The translations under genes and the position numbers were made by a program. Below the pieces are notes generated by a model. That model searched no databases. It was not told where the DNA came from and saw only the letters and a list, made by a program, of their open reading frames with translations. A stretch of DNA of 64,000 nucleotides, taken from NCBI RefSeq assembly GCF_002632615.1, contig NZ_NITZ01000008.1:138579-202578 (forward strand), in the 5' to 3' direction. Every line of letters begins with the position of its first letter. The first letter of the stretch is position 1. Shown here in pieces: positions 47,193 to 58,349 of the stretch. This DNA is from Xenorhabdus miraniensis (GTDB lineage: Bacteria; Pseudomonadota; Gammaproteobacteria; Enterobacterales; Enterobacteriaceae).

Positions 47193-48638
47193 TTATTGAG
47201 AAGCAGCGGTTTGTTGTGTGTGTTTATGGCCCATCATATTGCCTATTCCGAATGCCAATAAACTCAGCAACAGTGATGGCACGATGGGATGGAAACCGAG
47301 AAGCTGGATATTGAACGTTGCCAGCAGAGCATAGCTTGTGGCACCGATCAGCATTGAACAGATTGCTCCGTGGGCATTGGCTTTTTCCCAGTATAACCCC
47401 AGCACCAGCGGCCAAAGGAAAACGGCTTGCAATCCACCAAATGCCAACAGGTTCAGCCAGATGATCATCTCAGGTGGACGCCATGCCGCCAACAGCAGTA
47501 ATGCACCTAAAAATAGGGTGGAGTAGCTGGAGATACGCGAGAGTTTTTTCTCTTGGCTGATCTGATGCGGAAACAGGTTTAAATAGAGATCCTTGACGAT
47601 GGTGGCCGAAGATTGCAGCAGTTGGGCATTAATCGTGGACATAATCGCGGCCATAGGCGCAGCCAAAAAAATTCCGGCGGCGACAGGCGGCAGTACGGTG
47701 ATCATCAGGGTTGGGATAACTTGATCGGGAATGGTCAGATCAGGAATGATCGCCCGCCCCAAAGCGCCGGCAAGGTGCATGCCGAACATCAGGATTGCCA
47801 TGACGATGGTGCCGAGAATAATACCGCGATGAACCGCCTTGCTGTCTTTGTAGGAAATGCAACGCACAGCGGTGTGTGGCAGCCCGATGACGCCAAAGCA
47901 GACCAATACCCAGAAGGATGCCATAAATGGTCCTGTAAGGATATTATCCGCCCCATGAGGAGAGACCAGATTCGGGTCAATGGCACGCAAAGTGGTGATT
48001 GCGGTTGATAACCCGCCGGCTTTGTAGATAATGCCTGTCAGCAGTAACACAGTTCCCAGCAGCATCACCAACCCTTGCAAGGCATCGTTGAGGACACTGG
48101 CCCGAAAGCCGCCAAATGCGGTATACAGGGCTATCGAAACACCAAAAATCAGCAATCCGGTATCGTAAGGGATGCCCGCAGCAGTTTCGAGTAAACGCGC
48201 CCCGCCAATGAATTGCACTGTCATTGCACCGATAAAAGCAACCAGCAGGCTTATGCTGGCAAACCAGACCAGAAAACGACTTTGATAGCGCGCATACAGC
48301 ATATCGTTGAGTGTGACCGCATTGTAACGACGGGCGAGGATGGCAAATTTTTTCCCCAGTACGCTCAGTGAGAGCCATATCGCTGGCAGTTGGATCAGGG
48401 ATAACAACACCCAACCGATCCCGTACTTATAGGCGGCGCCGGGGCCACCGATAAATGAGCTGGCACTGATATAGGTGGCTGTAATGGTCATTGCCAGTAC
48501 AAATCCCCCCATAGAACGATTACCGAGAAAATACTCATTCAGGAATTCGCCTGTTTGCCGACGGCGATAGGCATAGATTGACAGTATGAAAACCAATGCC
48601 AGATATCCCACGAGAGGCAGAATCACTTCACTTTGCAT
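47193..48638 (-). CDS. panF: Sodium/pantothenate symporter
   Basis: The 481-residue protein is a member of the sodium:solute symporter family with about 12-13 membrane helices and matches E. coli PanF (483) closely, for example ATYISASSFIGGPGAAYKYG and ISYKDSKAVHRGIILGT. It takes up pantothenate, the precursor of coenzyme A. ATG 48638 is preferred because GGAGG stands 6 bases ahead; an ATG two codons upstream is the alternative. It overlaps the end of yhdT by 11 bases. Confidence 0.97.
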   Translation of the reverse strand: MQSEVILPLVGYLALVFILSIYAYRRRQTGEFLNEYFLGNRSMGGFVLAMTITATYISASSFIGGPGAAYKYGIGWVLLSLIQLPAIWLSLSVLGKKFAILARRYNAVTLNDMLYARYQSRFLVWFASISLLVAFIGAMTVQFIGGARLLETAAGIPYDTGLLIFGVSIALYTAFGGFRASVLNDALQGLVMLLGTVLLLTGIIYKAGGLSTAITTLRAIDPNLVSPHGADNILTGPFMASFWVLVCFGVIGLPHTAVRCISYKDSKAVHRGIILGTIVMAILMFGMHLAGALGRAIIPDLTIPDQVIPTLMITVLPPVAAGIFLAAPMAAIMSTINAQLLQSSATIVKDLYLNLFPHQISQEKKLSRISSYSTLFLGALLLLAAWRPPEMIIWLNLLAFGGLQAVFLWPLVLGLYWEKANAHGAICSMLIGATSYALLATFNIQLLGFHPIVPSLLLSLLAFGIGNMMGHKHTQQTAASQ

Positions 48639-48870
48639 CAACATCCTCCAGCGGAATTTCCTTGAATATAAACTTCACCATCAACCAGCAGAGGATGATA
48701 AATAAGGCGGGTAGCAGCAGGCAAGCCAGTTCAAACCAGCGGGGTAATCCCGTTAAGCCAACGGCATCACTGGGTAAATAGGCACATAGCAGCCAACCAA
48801 CAAGATAAGCTAACGTCAGGAATACTGCCCAACGTGCTTCTTTGTGGGATTGAACAAATCGTCTGTCCAT
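48628..48870 (-). CDS. yhdT: YhdT family small membrane protein
   Basis: This 80-residue protein has two membrane helices (about 14-32 and 47-68), a basic N-terminus and the family segment LTGLPRWFELACLLLP. It is always found before panF, overlapping it, and is thought to assist or accompany PanF; the role is unproven. In E. coli it follows accC, as here, though the 342-base gap with a terminator shows it has its own promoter. Confidence 0.9.
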   Translation of the reverse strand: MDRRFVQSHKEARWAVFLTLAYLVGWLLCAYLPSDAVGLTGLPRWFELACLLLPALFIILCWLMVKFIFKEIPLEDVDAK

Positions 48871-49212
48871 TCGTTCTCCGGGTAACTTACATGAAACAAT
48901 ATGGGGGGAATTGTACGGTAATGCGTAGATTTATTCAGAGGAAAATGTGCCGTAGGAATGTTGAATAACAGCAGAAGATTATTCAAAGGGGAAACAAAAT
49001 AATAGTTGATTGGTGCCTGTCTGTATTGTAGCGGTATAAGAATCTTGGAAACCTCAAAAGATTGCTAATTTTATTCACATGACAAAGATTTTGTGATGTC
49101 TTCTATTTGTAAAAAAGCCGTAAATAGCAACGAAGTGAAGTAAAAAATCCCACCTTAAAAAGATGGGATTTTTTTACTCAAAGCAATGATGCTTGAACGC
49201 TAGAAAGAAACT
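48871..49212 (-). promoter_or_regulatory. Region between accC and yhdT
   Basis: The 342 bases should hold the yhdT-panF promoter near 48880-48950 and the accBC terminator at the other end (listed separately). I see no coding frame and no known regulatory RNA in it. Confidence 0.4.
49142..49175. terminator. Terminator behind accC
   Basis: AAAAAATCCCA (49142-49152) and TGGGATTTTTT (49164-49174) form an 11-bp stem with an 11-base loop; A/T runs on both sides give a rho-independent shape on either strand. It lies 38 bases after the accC stop (minus strand). Confidence 0.85.
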
Positions 49213-50562
49213 TTACTTTTCGTGCAAACCCAGTTTCTTCTCCAGATAGTGGATATTGGTGCCGCCTTTCTGGAAGTTCTCGTCGTTCATAATCGCCAAT
49301 TGCAGATCAATATTGGTTTTGATGCCATCAATGATCAACTCGGCCAGCGCATTCTTCATACGCGCAATAGCGACTTCACGGGTTTCGCCGTAAGTGATCA
49401 ATTTTCCGATCATGGAATCATAGTAAGGCGGTACGGTATATCCTGCATAGATATGGGATTCCCAACGCACACCAAAGCCACCCGGTGAATGAAAATGGGT
49501 GATCTTGCCCGGGCTTGGCAGGAAGGTTTTCGGATCTTCCGCATTGATACGGCATTCGATCGCATGACCTTTGATTTCGACATCTTCCTGTTTGATAGAC
49601 AGCGGCATCCCTGCGGCGATACGTAACTGTTCTTTGATCAGGTCAACGCCGGTGATCATCTCAGTCACAGGGTGCTCAACCTGAATACGGGTATTCATCT
49701 CAATAAAGTAGAATTCACCGTTTTCGTACAGGAATTCGAATGTACCCGCTCCGCGATAGCCGATTTCAATACAAGCATTGGCACAGCGTTCACCGATGCT
49801 GCGGCGCAGTTCCGGAGAAATACCCGGTGCTGGTGCTTCTTCCACCACTTTCTGGTGGCGGCGCTGCATGGAGCAGTCACGTTCAGCCAGATAGAGTGCA
49901 TTACCCTGACCATCAGCCAAGACCTGAATTTCAACGTGACGTGGATTTTCAAGGAATTTCTCCATGTACACCATGTCGTTGCTGAACGCCGCTTTCGCTT
50001 CTGCGCGGGTCATAGCGATGGATTGTTCCAGATCTTTGTCGCGGCGTACAACGCGCATACCACGACCACCGCCGCCGCCCGATGCCTTGATGATCACCGG
50101 ATAGCCGATGCGGTTTGCAATCGTTTTGTTTTTCTCAGCATCGTCACCCAATGAGCCATCAGAGCCGGGAACGCAAGGTACACCGGCTTTTTTCATCGCG
50201 CTGATAGCGGAAACTTTATCCCCCATCAAACGGATAGTATCCGCTTTCGGGCCAATGAAAATAAAGCCGGAACGTTCAACTTGCTCAGCAAAGTCAGCGT
50301 TTTCAGACAGGAAACCATAACCGGGATGGATCGCTTGTGCACAAGTGATTTCCGCCGCAGAAATAATGGCGGGAATATTCAGGTAGCTTTTTGCTGATGC
50401 CGCAGGGCCGATGCAGACGGTTTCATCTGCCAGCAGGACGTGCTTCAGGTCACGGTCTGCCGCAGAGTGTACAGCAACGGTTTTGATCCCAAGCTCCTTA
50501 CAGGCTCTCAGGATACGCAGTGCTATTTCACCGCGGTTAGCAATGACAATTTTTTCAAGCAT
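49213..50562 (-). CDS. accC: Biotin carboxylase subunit of acetyl-CoA carboxylase
   Basis: The 449-residue ATP-grasp enzyme has the same length as E. coli AccC and carboxylates the biotin of AccB with bicarbonate and ATP, the first committed step of fatty acid synthesis. Visible features: [17 protein letters not shown] at the start, the glycine-rich ATP loop [14 protein letters not shown] (about 160-170), [19 protein letters not shown] (about 230-245) and the catalytic Arg/Glu region [18 protein letters not shown] (about 285-302). It follows accB by 12 bases. Confidence 0.98.
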   Translation of the reverse strand: MLEKIVIANRGEIALRILRACKELGIKTVAVHSAADRDLKHVLLADETVCIGPAASAKSYLNIPAIISAAEITCAQAIHPGYGFLSENADFAEQVERSGFIFIGPKADTIRLMGDKVSAISAMKKAGVPCVPGSDGSLGDDAEKNKTIANRIGYPVIIKASGGGGGRGMRVVRRDKDLEQSIAMTRAEAKAAFSNDMVYMEKFLENPRHVEIQVLADGQGNALYLAERDCSMQRRHQKVVEEAPAPGISPELRRSIGERCANACIEIGYRGAGTFEFLYENGEFYFIEMNTRIQVEHPVTEMITGVDLIKEQLRIAAGMPLSIKQEDVEIKGHAIECRINAEDPKTFLPSPGKITHFHSPGGFGVRWESHIYAGYTVPPYYDSMIGKLITYGETREVAIARMKNALAELIIDGIKTNIDLQLAIMNDENFQKGGTNIHYLEKKLGLHEK

Positions 50563-50574
50563 GGGGACGCCTCG

Positions 50575-51030
50575 TTATTCGATGACGACCAATGGCTCGT
50601 CGAATTCAACAGGTTGACCGTCTTGAGCCAGAATCGCTTTCACTACGCCGGTTTTATCCGCTTCGATCTGGTTCATCATTTTCATGGCTTCGACGATGCA
50701 CAGGGTTTCGCCCTGAGTGACATGCTGGCCGACTTCAATGAAAGGTTTCGCATCTGGGCTTGGTGAACGGTAGAACGTACCGACCATTGGGGAGCGGACT
50801 GTGTGACCGCTGATTTCTGCCGGTTTGTCAGCAGCGGCTGGCGCAGCCGGAGCAGCGGCTTGTACCGGCTGATGAACAGGTGCAGAAATATATTGTTGAG
50901 TCACTGGCATCGCGGGTGCTACCGTCGCGCGGCTGATGCGTACTGACTCTTCACCTTCAGAAATTTCCAGTTCAGAAATGCCAGATTCTTCAACCAGCTC
51001 GATCAATTTTTTTATCTTACGAATATCCAT
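50575..51030 (-). CDS. accB: Biotin carboxyl carrier protein
   Basis: The 151-residue protein (156 in E. coli) has an N-terminal dimerising part, an Ala/Pro-rich linker (about 55-75, [16 protein letters not shown]) and the C-terminal biotinyl domain with the biotin-accepting Lys in [13 protein letters not shown] and the protruding thumb ([11 protein letters not shown]). It shuttles carboxybiotin between AccC and the AccAD transferase. It is in an operon aroQ-accB-accC; E. coli lacks the aroQ member at this locus. Confidence 0.98.
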   Translation of the reverse strand: MDIRKIKKLIELVEESGISELEISEGEESVRISRATVAPAMPVTQQYISAPVHQPVQAAAPAAPAAADKPAEISGHTVRSPMVGTFYRSPSPDAKPFIEVGQHVTQGETLCIVEAMKMMNQIEADKTGVVKAILAQDGQPVEFDEPLVVIE

Positions 51031-51056
51031 GAGTGTGATTCCGTACTCTTATATAA

Positions 51057-51509
51057 TTAGTTTAATGTTGACAAGCGGTTGACCGCTGCCTGTAATGCGA
51101 AACTATAACCATCTGCACCTAACCCGCAGATTACGCCTACTGCAACATCGGAAAGATATGAGTGGTGGCGGAATGGCTCACGGGCATGCACATTGGAGAG
51201 ATGAATCTCAATAAATGGGATATTCACTGCCAGAAGTGCATCGCGTAGTGCCACGCTGGTATGCGTGTATGCCGCAGGGTTAATCAAAATAAAATCAGCA
51301 TTGCCCCGCGCTGAATGAATTCTCTCTATCAGTTCATATTCTGCATTGGATTGCAGATGGGATAATTCGGCTCCCGATTGGTGAGCTTCTTTTGACAGTT
51401 TGTTAACGATATCATCGAGCGTTAACTTGCCGTAGGTCTCTGGCTCTCGTGTTCCCAACAAGTTCAGGTTGGGGCCATTCAAGAGTAAAATGCGAAACTT
51501 GTCTGCCAT
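51057..51509 (-). CDS. aroQ: 3-dehydroquinate dehydratase, type II
   Basis: The 150-residue enzyme converts 3-dehydroquinate to 3-dehydroshikimate in the shikimate pathway. The type II signature [17 protein letters not shown] (about 11-27) contains the catalytic Tyr, and [17 protein letters not shown] (about 77-92), [20 protein letters not shown] (about 100-118) complete the site. Type II enzymes are dodecamers of a flavodoxin fold, unrelated to AroD. It lies 26 bases upstream of accB on the same strand, as in Yersinia and Haemophilus. Confidence 0.96.
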   Translation of the reverse strand: MADKFRILLLNGPNLNLLGTREPETYGKLTLDDIVNKLSKEAHQSGAELSHLQSNAEYELIERIHSARGNADFILINPAAYTHTSVALRDALLAVNIPFIEIHLSNVHAREPFRHHSYLSDVAVGVICGLGADGYSFALQAAVNRLSTLN

Positions 51510-51681
51510 TGTGCGGGTATCTCCGGCAATCTGTCAACAATCGACCAAGATAACTCGATGTCAACGGTTTGTCATCTCTTTCTGATAACTAGATTTGTAA
51601 ATTTGACGATAAAGCCCGACATTATAAACATATCGTGGCATTTAGCAGCTAAATACTGGTCTTATCAGCACATCTTCCCCT

Positions 51682-52656
51682 TCACCTCACCTTCACGACT
51701 GTTCTGCCAGTGACCTGATTGTTAATCAGTTTATTGGCATATTCGATAACCTGATCCAGAGTGATTTCATTGGCTGTCTGTTGATAGAAAGAATCAGGCA
51801 GCAGCGTTTGCAAGCGTTGCCAAATGGCGGGGCGTTCTGAAGCCGGCACTGTCACGGATGCCACACCTTGCAAACGGACGTTACGCAGGATAAAAGGCAT
51901 GACGGTGGCGGGCAAATGGCCATCACTCGCCATACCGCAGGCGGCTACTGTACCGTTATAGTTCACCTGTGCCAGTAAGGCCGCTAATATATTGCCTCCG
52001 ACGGTATCAATTACCCCTGCCCAACGCTGTTTTTCTAATGGACGTGACGGCTGGTTAAAGTCACTGGCAGGCAGAATCGCTTTTGCGCCAAGTGAAAGCA
52101 GGTAATCTTGATTATCGGATTTGCTGCTAATCGCGACGACAGAATAACCCAGTTGTGACAGCAGAGTAATCGCCGTGCTGCCAACACCACCACTGGCACC
52201 TGTCACGGCGATATCTCCGCTTTCAGGTATTACTCCGCCTTGTTCCAGCGCCATGACGCATAACATGGCCGTAAAGCCCGCCGTGCCGATGATCATTGCT
52301 TGCCGGGCAGTTAATGCTTGTGGCAATGGAGTCAACCAGTCACCAGACACGCTTGCTTGTTCTGCCAGCCCGCCCCAATGTGTTTCTCCCACACCCCAGC
52401 CGGTCAGTAAAACGTGCTGGCCAACATGAAAACGCGGATCTTCGGAATGATGAACAACACCGGCAAAATCGATTCCCGGTACCATTGGAAATTGTCGGAT
52501 GATCTTACCTTTACCTGTAATGGCAAGGGCATCTTTATAATTGAGTGTTGACCAATGAACATCGACGGTCACAGCACCTGAGGGTAATTGAGATGTATCA
52601 ATATCCTGAATAGACGCTGTTAATGTCTCGTGTTGGTCAAGCAATAAGGCTTTCAT
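51682..52656 (-). CDS. acuI: Acrylyl-CoA reductase (quinone-oxidoreductase-like MDR family), AcuI/YhdH
   Basis: The 324-residue NADPH-dependent enzyme matches E. coli YhdH/AcuI (324). It reduces acryloyl-CoA to propanoyl-CoA and clears this toxic electrophile. Features: NYKDALAITGKGKIIRQFP (about 42-60), PGIDFAG, and the nucleotide-binding VTGASGGVGSTAI (about 153-165). The protein is a zinc-free medium-chain dehydrogenase. ATG 52656 is used because GGGAG has better spacing to it than to the ATG two codons upstream. It lies alone, divergent from mreB. Confidence 0.95.
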   Translation of the reverse strand: MKALLLDQHETLTASIQDIDTSQLPSGAVTVDVHWSTLNYKDALAITGKGKIIRQFPMVPGIDFAGVVHHSEDPRFHVGQHVLLTGWGVGETHWGGLAEQASVSGDWLTPLPQALTARQAMIIGTAGFTAMLCVMALEQGGVIPESGDIAVTGASGGVGSTAITLLSQLGYSVVAISSKSDNQDYLLSLGAKAILPASDFNQPSRPLEKQRWAGVIDTVGGNILAALLAQVNYNGTVAACGMASDGHLPATVMPFILRNVRLQGVASVTVPASERPAIWQRLQTLLPDSFYQQTANEITLDQVIEYANKLINNQVTGRTVVKVR

Positions 52657-54452
<1,796 letters not shown>

Positions 54453-54560
54453 AAGTAACTCTGCGAGCTGGGAGGCCGGTATATGTTCTTGTAGCCTCCT
54501 TGCTGATTATTCCGGAGTTTTATCATTAATGAGACAACACAGCCCAACAATGCGCAATTT

Positions 54561-55616
54561 ATGAAGCCGATTTTCAGCAGAGGGCCTTCTCTGCAACTAC
54601 GACTCTTTTTTGCTGTTATTATTGCCATTATTCTGATTGTGGCAGACAGCCGCCTCGGTGTTTTCAATAAAGTCCGTAGCTATATGGATACGGCTGTGAG
54701 TCCGTTTTATTTTCTTGCCAATGGGCCGCGCCAATTTTTGGACAGTATTTCTGAATCTCTGACCAGCCGCAACCAACTTGAATTAGAAAATCGAACCCTG
54801 CGTAATGAATTACGATTGCAGAGCAGTAACTTGTTACTGTTGGGGCAATTGAAACATGAAAACGCCCGTTTGCGTGAATTATTGGGATCGCCTTTGCGTA
54901 GTGATGAACATATGATGGTATCGCAGGTGATTTCAGGAGGTATGGATCCCTACCGCGATCAGGTTGTCATAGATAAAGGCGCTAAAGATGGCGTCTATGA
55001 AGGGCAGCCTGTTATCAGTGATCGGGGGGTTGTGGGGCAAGTCATTTCGGTCAGCCAATTGAGCAGCCGGATATTACTGATTTGCGATCCGACTCATGCA
55101 CTGCCTGTACAGGTACTGCGTAATGATATTCGCGTTATTGCTGGCGGAGCAGGATGTACAGACGATCTCCAGCTAGAACCTCTGCCGAGTGATACTGATA
55201 TTCGCGTAGGTGATGTATTGGTGACATCGGGTTTGGGCGGGCGTTTTCCGGAAGGTTATCCTGTGGCGGTAGTTTCCTCTGTTAAAATTGATAACCAGCG
55301 GGCTCAAGCAGTGATTCAGGCTCGTCCATTGGCTGAATTGCGACGCTTGCGCTATCTGTTGCTGTTATGGGGTGCCGATAACAATCCATCTGAGCCATTG
55401 CCGCCTTCGGAAGTATACCGTGCCGCTAATGAGCGGCTGATGCAGATGCTACCGCAGGTATTGCCAAATCCATCGGATGAGGCACCGCAGTTGCTGACAC
55501 CGAAATCAGGCGAAGCGAAAGATGAAAACCAAACATCATCTGCAATAAATCCGGTTGAAAAAACAAGGCCAGCCGAAAAGCCATCACTAAAACCATCATC
55601 AACAGGAAATCGTTAA
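54561..55616 (+). CDS. mreC: Rod shape-determining protein MreC
   Basis: The 351-residue bitopic protein (367 in E. coli) has a short cytoplasmic N-terminus, one membrane helix (about 12-30), a coiled coil (about 68-112, [15 protein letters not shown]) and a periplasmic double beta-barrel domain (about 120-270) that contacts PBP2 and RodA. The C-terminal tail is Pro/Ser-rich ([12 protein letters not shown]). It overlaps mreD by one base (TAATG at 55614-55618). Confidence 0.96.
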   Translation: MKPIFSRGPSLQLRLFFAVIIAIILIVADSRLGVFNKVRSYMDTAVSPFYFLANGPRQFLDSISESLTSRNQLELENRTLRNELRLQSSNLLLLGQLKHENARLRELLGSPLRSDEHMMVSQVISGGMDPYRDQVVIDKGAKDGVYEGQPVISDRGVVGQVISVSQLSSRILLICDPTHALPVQVLRNDIRVIAGGAGCTDDLQLEPLPSDTDIRVGDVLVTSGLGGRFPEGYPVAVVSSVKIDNQRAQAVIQARPLAELRRLRYLLLLWGADNNPSEPLPPSEVYRAANERLMQMLPQVLPNPSDEAPQLLTPKSGEAKDENQTSSAINPVEKTRPAEKPSLKPSSTGNR

Positions 55617-56104
55617 TGAGTCAGTACCATAGCCGAAGAAGTTGGGTTATTTGGTTATCTTTCCTGATTGCGATAGTGCTGCAAATTATGCCGTGGCCGG
55701 AGCAGTTCTTTGTATTCCGGCCTGCTTTATTATTTTTGTGCTTAATATACTGGTTACTGGCACTTCCTCATCGCGTCAGTGTGGGGACCGGGTTTGTATT
55801 GGGGGTTATCACTGATTTGCTGCACGGAAGTATTCTGGGCGCACATGCCCTGGCGTTCAGCATGATCAGTTTTCTGGTGGCTTTCAAATTTCAGCTTATC
55901 CGTAATATGTCACTCTGGCAGCAAGCTCTGGTCGTGTTGGGTCTTTCAAGCCTGGTGAACCTCTGCGTTTTTCTAGCCCACGTTGTATTGCCGAAGACAG
56001 TATTCCATCCGGAAGTGTTCTGGAATGGGGTCGTCAATGGTATTCTCTGGCCTTGGCTGTTCTTATTAATGCGGAAAATCCGCCGTCAGTTTTCAGTTCG
56101 TTAA
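55616..56104 (+). CDS. mreD: Rod shape-determining protein MreD
   Basis: The 162-residue inner-membrane protein, same length as E. coli MreD, has five to six hydrophobic helices and the family motif [11 protein letters not shown] (about 82-93). It works with MreC to activate the elongation complex. The start overlaps the mreC stop. A 16-bp tandem repeat follows immediately after its stop. Confidence 0.95.
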   Translation: MSQYHSRRSWVIWLSFLIAIVLQIMPWPEQFFVFRPALLFLCLIYWLLALPHRVSVGTGFVLGVITDLLHGSILGAHALAFSMISFLVAFKFQLIRNMSLWQQALVVLGLSSLVNLCVFLAHVVLPKTVFHPEVFWNGVVNGILWPWLFLLMRKIRRQFSVR

Positions 56105-56118
56105 AAGCGGGCAAAGTT

Positions 56119-56182
56119 ATGTCATATTAAAACCATGTCATATTAAAACCATGACAAATTAAAACGATGACGAATTAAAATA
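56119..56182 (+). repeat. Four tandem 16-bp copies between mreD and maf
   Basis: The unit ATGTCATATTAAAACC is present twice exactly (56119-56134, 56135-56150), followed by two variants, ATGACAAATTAAAACG (56151-56166) and ATGACGAATTAAAATA (56167-56182). It fills most of the 111 bases between mreD and maf. A simple slippage-prone array; its copy number may vary between strains. Confidence 0.88.
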
Positions 56183-56215
56183 GCCGGTTGAGATCAACTC
56201 TAAGGATGACCCACG

Positions 56216-56803
56216 ATGAAAACCATTTATTTAGCTTCTGGCTCGCCAAGACGGCGTGAGCTGGTGGAATTGTTAGATTTTAATTTTGAGATCCTGAGAC
56301 CTCAGGTTGAAGAAAAATGGCGTGAAGGGGAGTCTCCAGAGCAATATGTCACTCGATTAGCCAGAGAAAAATCACAGGCTGGGGTCGCCATTGCGCCACA
56401 TGATCACCCCGTTCTGGGAGCTGATACCATTGTTGTATTGAATAACCGCATTCTGGAAAAACCCCGCGATCAACAACACGCCGCTGAAATACTGAACGCT
56501 TTGTCAGGCCAGTGCCACCAGGTTATCACGGCTGTCGCTTTATCGAACAGTCAACAGACCTTGAGTGAGAAAGTCATTACAGATGTGATATTCCGCCAGT
56601 TATCCCAACCGGAAATACAGGAATATATTGCAACTGGAGAACCAATGGATAAAGCCGGGGCTTATGGCATTCAGGGTAAAGGCGGCTGTTTTGTCAGAAA
56701 AATTAATGGCAGTTACCATGCTGTTGTCGGCTTACCATTGGTGGAAACGAACGAATTAATCACACGGTTTTTAGCGTTAGCTGATGGGAAGAATTATTCA
56801 TGA
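56216..56803 (+). CDS. yhdE: Maf-family nucleotide pyrophosphatase (dTTP/UTP type, YhdE)
   Basis: The 195-residue protein belongs to the Maf family. It hydrolyses dTTP, UTP and related modified nucleotides, and may act in cell division arrest or pool sanitation. Typical segments are [15 protein letters not shown] at the start (residues 5-19), [20 protein letters not shown] (about 65-85) and [13 protein letters not shown] (about 145-157). It overlaps rng by 4 bases (ATGA at 56800-56803), showing translational coupling. Confidence 0.95.
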   Translation: MKTIYLASGSPRRRELVELLDFNFEILRPQVEEKWREGESPEQYVTRLAREKSQAGVAIAPHDHPVLGADTIVVLNNRILEKPRDQQHAAEILNALSGQCHQVITAVALSNSQQTLSEKVITDVIFRQLSQPEIQEYIATGEPMDKAGAYGIQGKGGCFVRKINGSYHAVVGLPLVETNELITRFLALADGKNYS

Positions 56804-58269
56804 CAGCAGAGTTATTAGTTAATGTAACACCATCCGAAACGCGGGTTGCTTATATTGATGGCGGTATCTTGCAGGAAATCCATATTGAACGGGAAGCCAG
56901 AAGGGGCATTGTAGGAAATATTTATAAAGGGCGCGTGAGCCGGGTTTTGCCCGGAATGCAGGCGGCTTTTGTGGATATCGGGCTGGAGAAAGCCGCTTTT
57001 TTGCATGCTTCGGATATTATGCCCCATACTGAGTGTATTGCCGGTGAAGAGCGGAAGAATTTTCATGTCAGGGACATCGCCGAACTGGTGCGTCAGGGAC
57101 AGGATCTGATTGTACAGGTGGTGAAAGATCCTCTGGGCACAAAAGGCGCTCGTTTAACGACAGATATCACTTTACCATCACGTTATCTGGTATTTATGCC
57201 GGGGGCATCGCATGTGGGTGTTTCACAGCGGATAGAGAGCGAAGAAGAGCGTGACCGTCTGAAAAGCATTGTCATGGATTATTGTGATGAGCATGGCGGG
57301 TTTATTATCCGTACTGCTGCCGAAGGTGTGGGAACCGAAGAACTGGCGCAAGATGCGGCATTTTTGAAGCGCTTGTGGAGTAAGGTGATTGAACGTAAGA
57401 AACGTAATATCACAAAAAATAAAGTCTACGGTGAATTGGCGCTGGCCCAGCGTATTTTGCGTGATTTTGTCGGGGCTTCCCTTGATCGCATTCGGGTTGA
57501 CTCCCGCCAGACATTTACCCAATTACAGGAATTTATTGATGAATATATTCCTGAAATGAACGCCAAATTAGAACATTATCAGGGCAATCAGCCGATATTT
57601 GATCTGTATGGTGTGGAAACTGAAATTCAGCGGGCGCTGGAACGTAAGGTGGAATTAAAGTCGGGTGGTTATCTGATTATTGATCAGACGGAAGCCATGA
57701 CAACAATCGATATTAATACCGGTGCTTTTGTTGGACACCGTAATCTGGAAGAGACTATCTTTAATACCAATATCGAAGCAGCACAAGCGATCGCCAGGCA
57801 ATTAAGGTTACGTAATTTAGGCGGCATTATTATTATTGATTTTATTGATATGAGTAATGGAGAACACCGTCGCCGCGTATTGCTTTCCTTAGAGCAGGCA
57901 TTGAATAAAGATCGTGTGAAAACCACCATCAATGGTTTTTCCCAATTGGGATTGGTGGAAATGACGCGTAAGCGTACACGAGAAAGTATTGAGCATATTC
58001 TGTGTGATAACTGCCCGACCTGTCAGGGGCGTGGGACGGTGAAATCCGTTGAAACCGTATGTTATGAAATTTTACGCGAAATTGTGCGTGTTAATCGTGC
58101 AATTAATGCAGATCGTTTTCTGGTTTATGCCTCTCCAGCCGTAAGTGATGCCCTGAAAGGGGATGAATCTCACGTGTTGGCGGAAGTGGAAATCTTTGTG
58201 GGAAAACAGGTCAAAGTACAGACAGAACAACTTTACAGTCAGGAGCAATTTGACGTTGTGATGATGTAA
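56800..58269 (+). CDS. rng: Ribonuclease G
   Basis: The 489-residue endoribonuclease (same length as E. coli Rng) has an N-terminal S1-like RNA-binding region ([35 protein letters not shown], about 34-68) and a DNase I-like catalytic part with the metal-binding acids in [11 protein letters not shown] (about 303) and IIIDFIDM (about 345). The zinc-link [11 protein letters not shown] lies at about 405. It processes the 5' end of 16S rRNA and other RNAs. It is coupled to yhdE and followed by yhdP after 80 bases. Confidence 0.97.
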   Translation: MTAELLVNVTPSETRVAYIDGGILQEIHIEREARRGIVGNIYKGRVSRVLPGMQAAFVDIGLEKAAFLHASDIMPHTECIAGEERKNFHVRDIAELVRQGQDLIVQVVKDPLGTKGARLTTDITLPSRYLVFMPGASHVGVSQRIESEEERDRLKSIVMDYCDEHGGFIIRTAAEGVGTEELAQDAAFLKRLWSKVIERKKRNITKNKVYGELALAQRILRDFVGASLDRIRVDSRQTFTQLQEFIDEYIPEMNAKLEHYQGNQPIFDLYGVETEIQRALERKVELKSGGYLIIDQTEAMTTIDINTGAFVGHRNLEETIFNTNIEAAQAIARQLRLRNLGGIIIIDFIDMSNGEHRRRVLLSLEQALNKDRVKTTINGFSQLGLVEMTRKRTRESIEHILCDNCPTCQGRGTVKSVETVCYEILREIVRVNRAINADRFLVYASPAVSDALKGDESHVLAEVEIFVGKQVKVQTEQLYSQEQFDVVMM

Positions 58270-58349
58270 GGCACCCATTTGCAGCGAGTCTGTTTTTAAA
58301 TAGATTCTGTTTTTTCAAATAAATCGCGCTGACAACCAAGGAGAAATGT

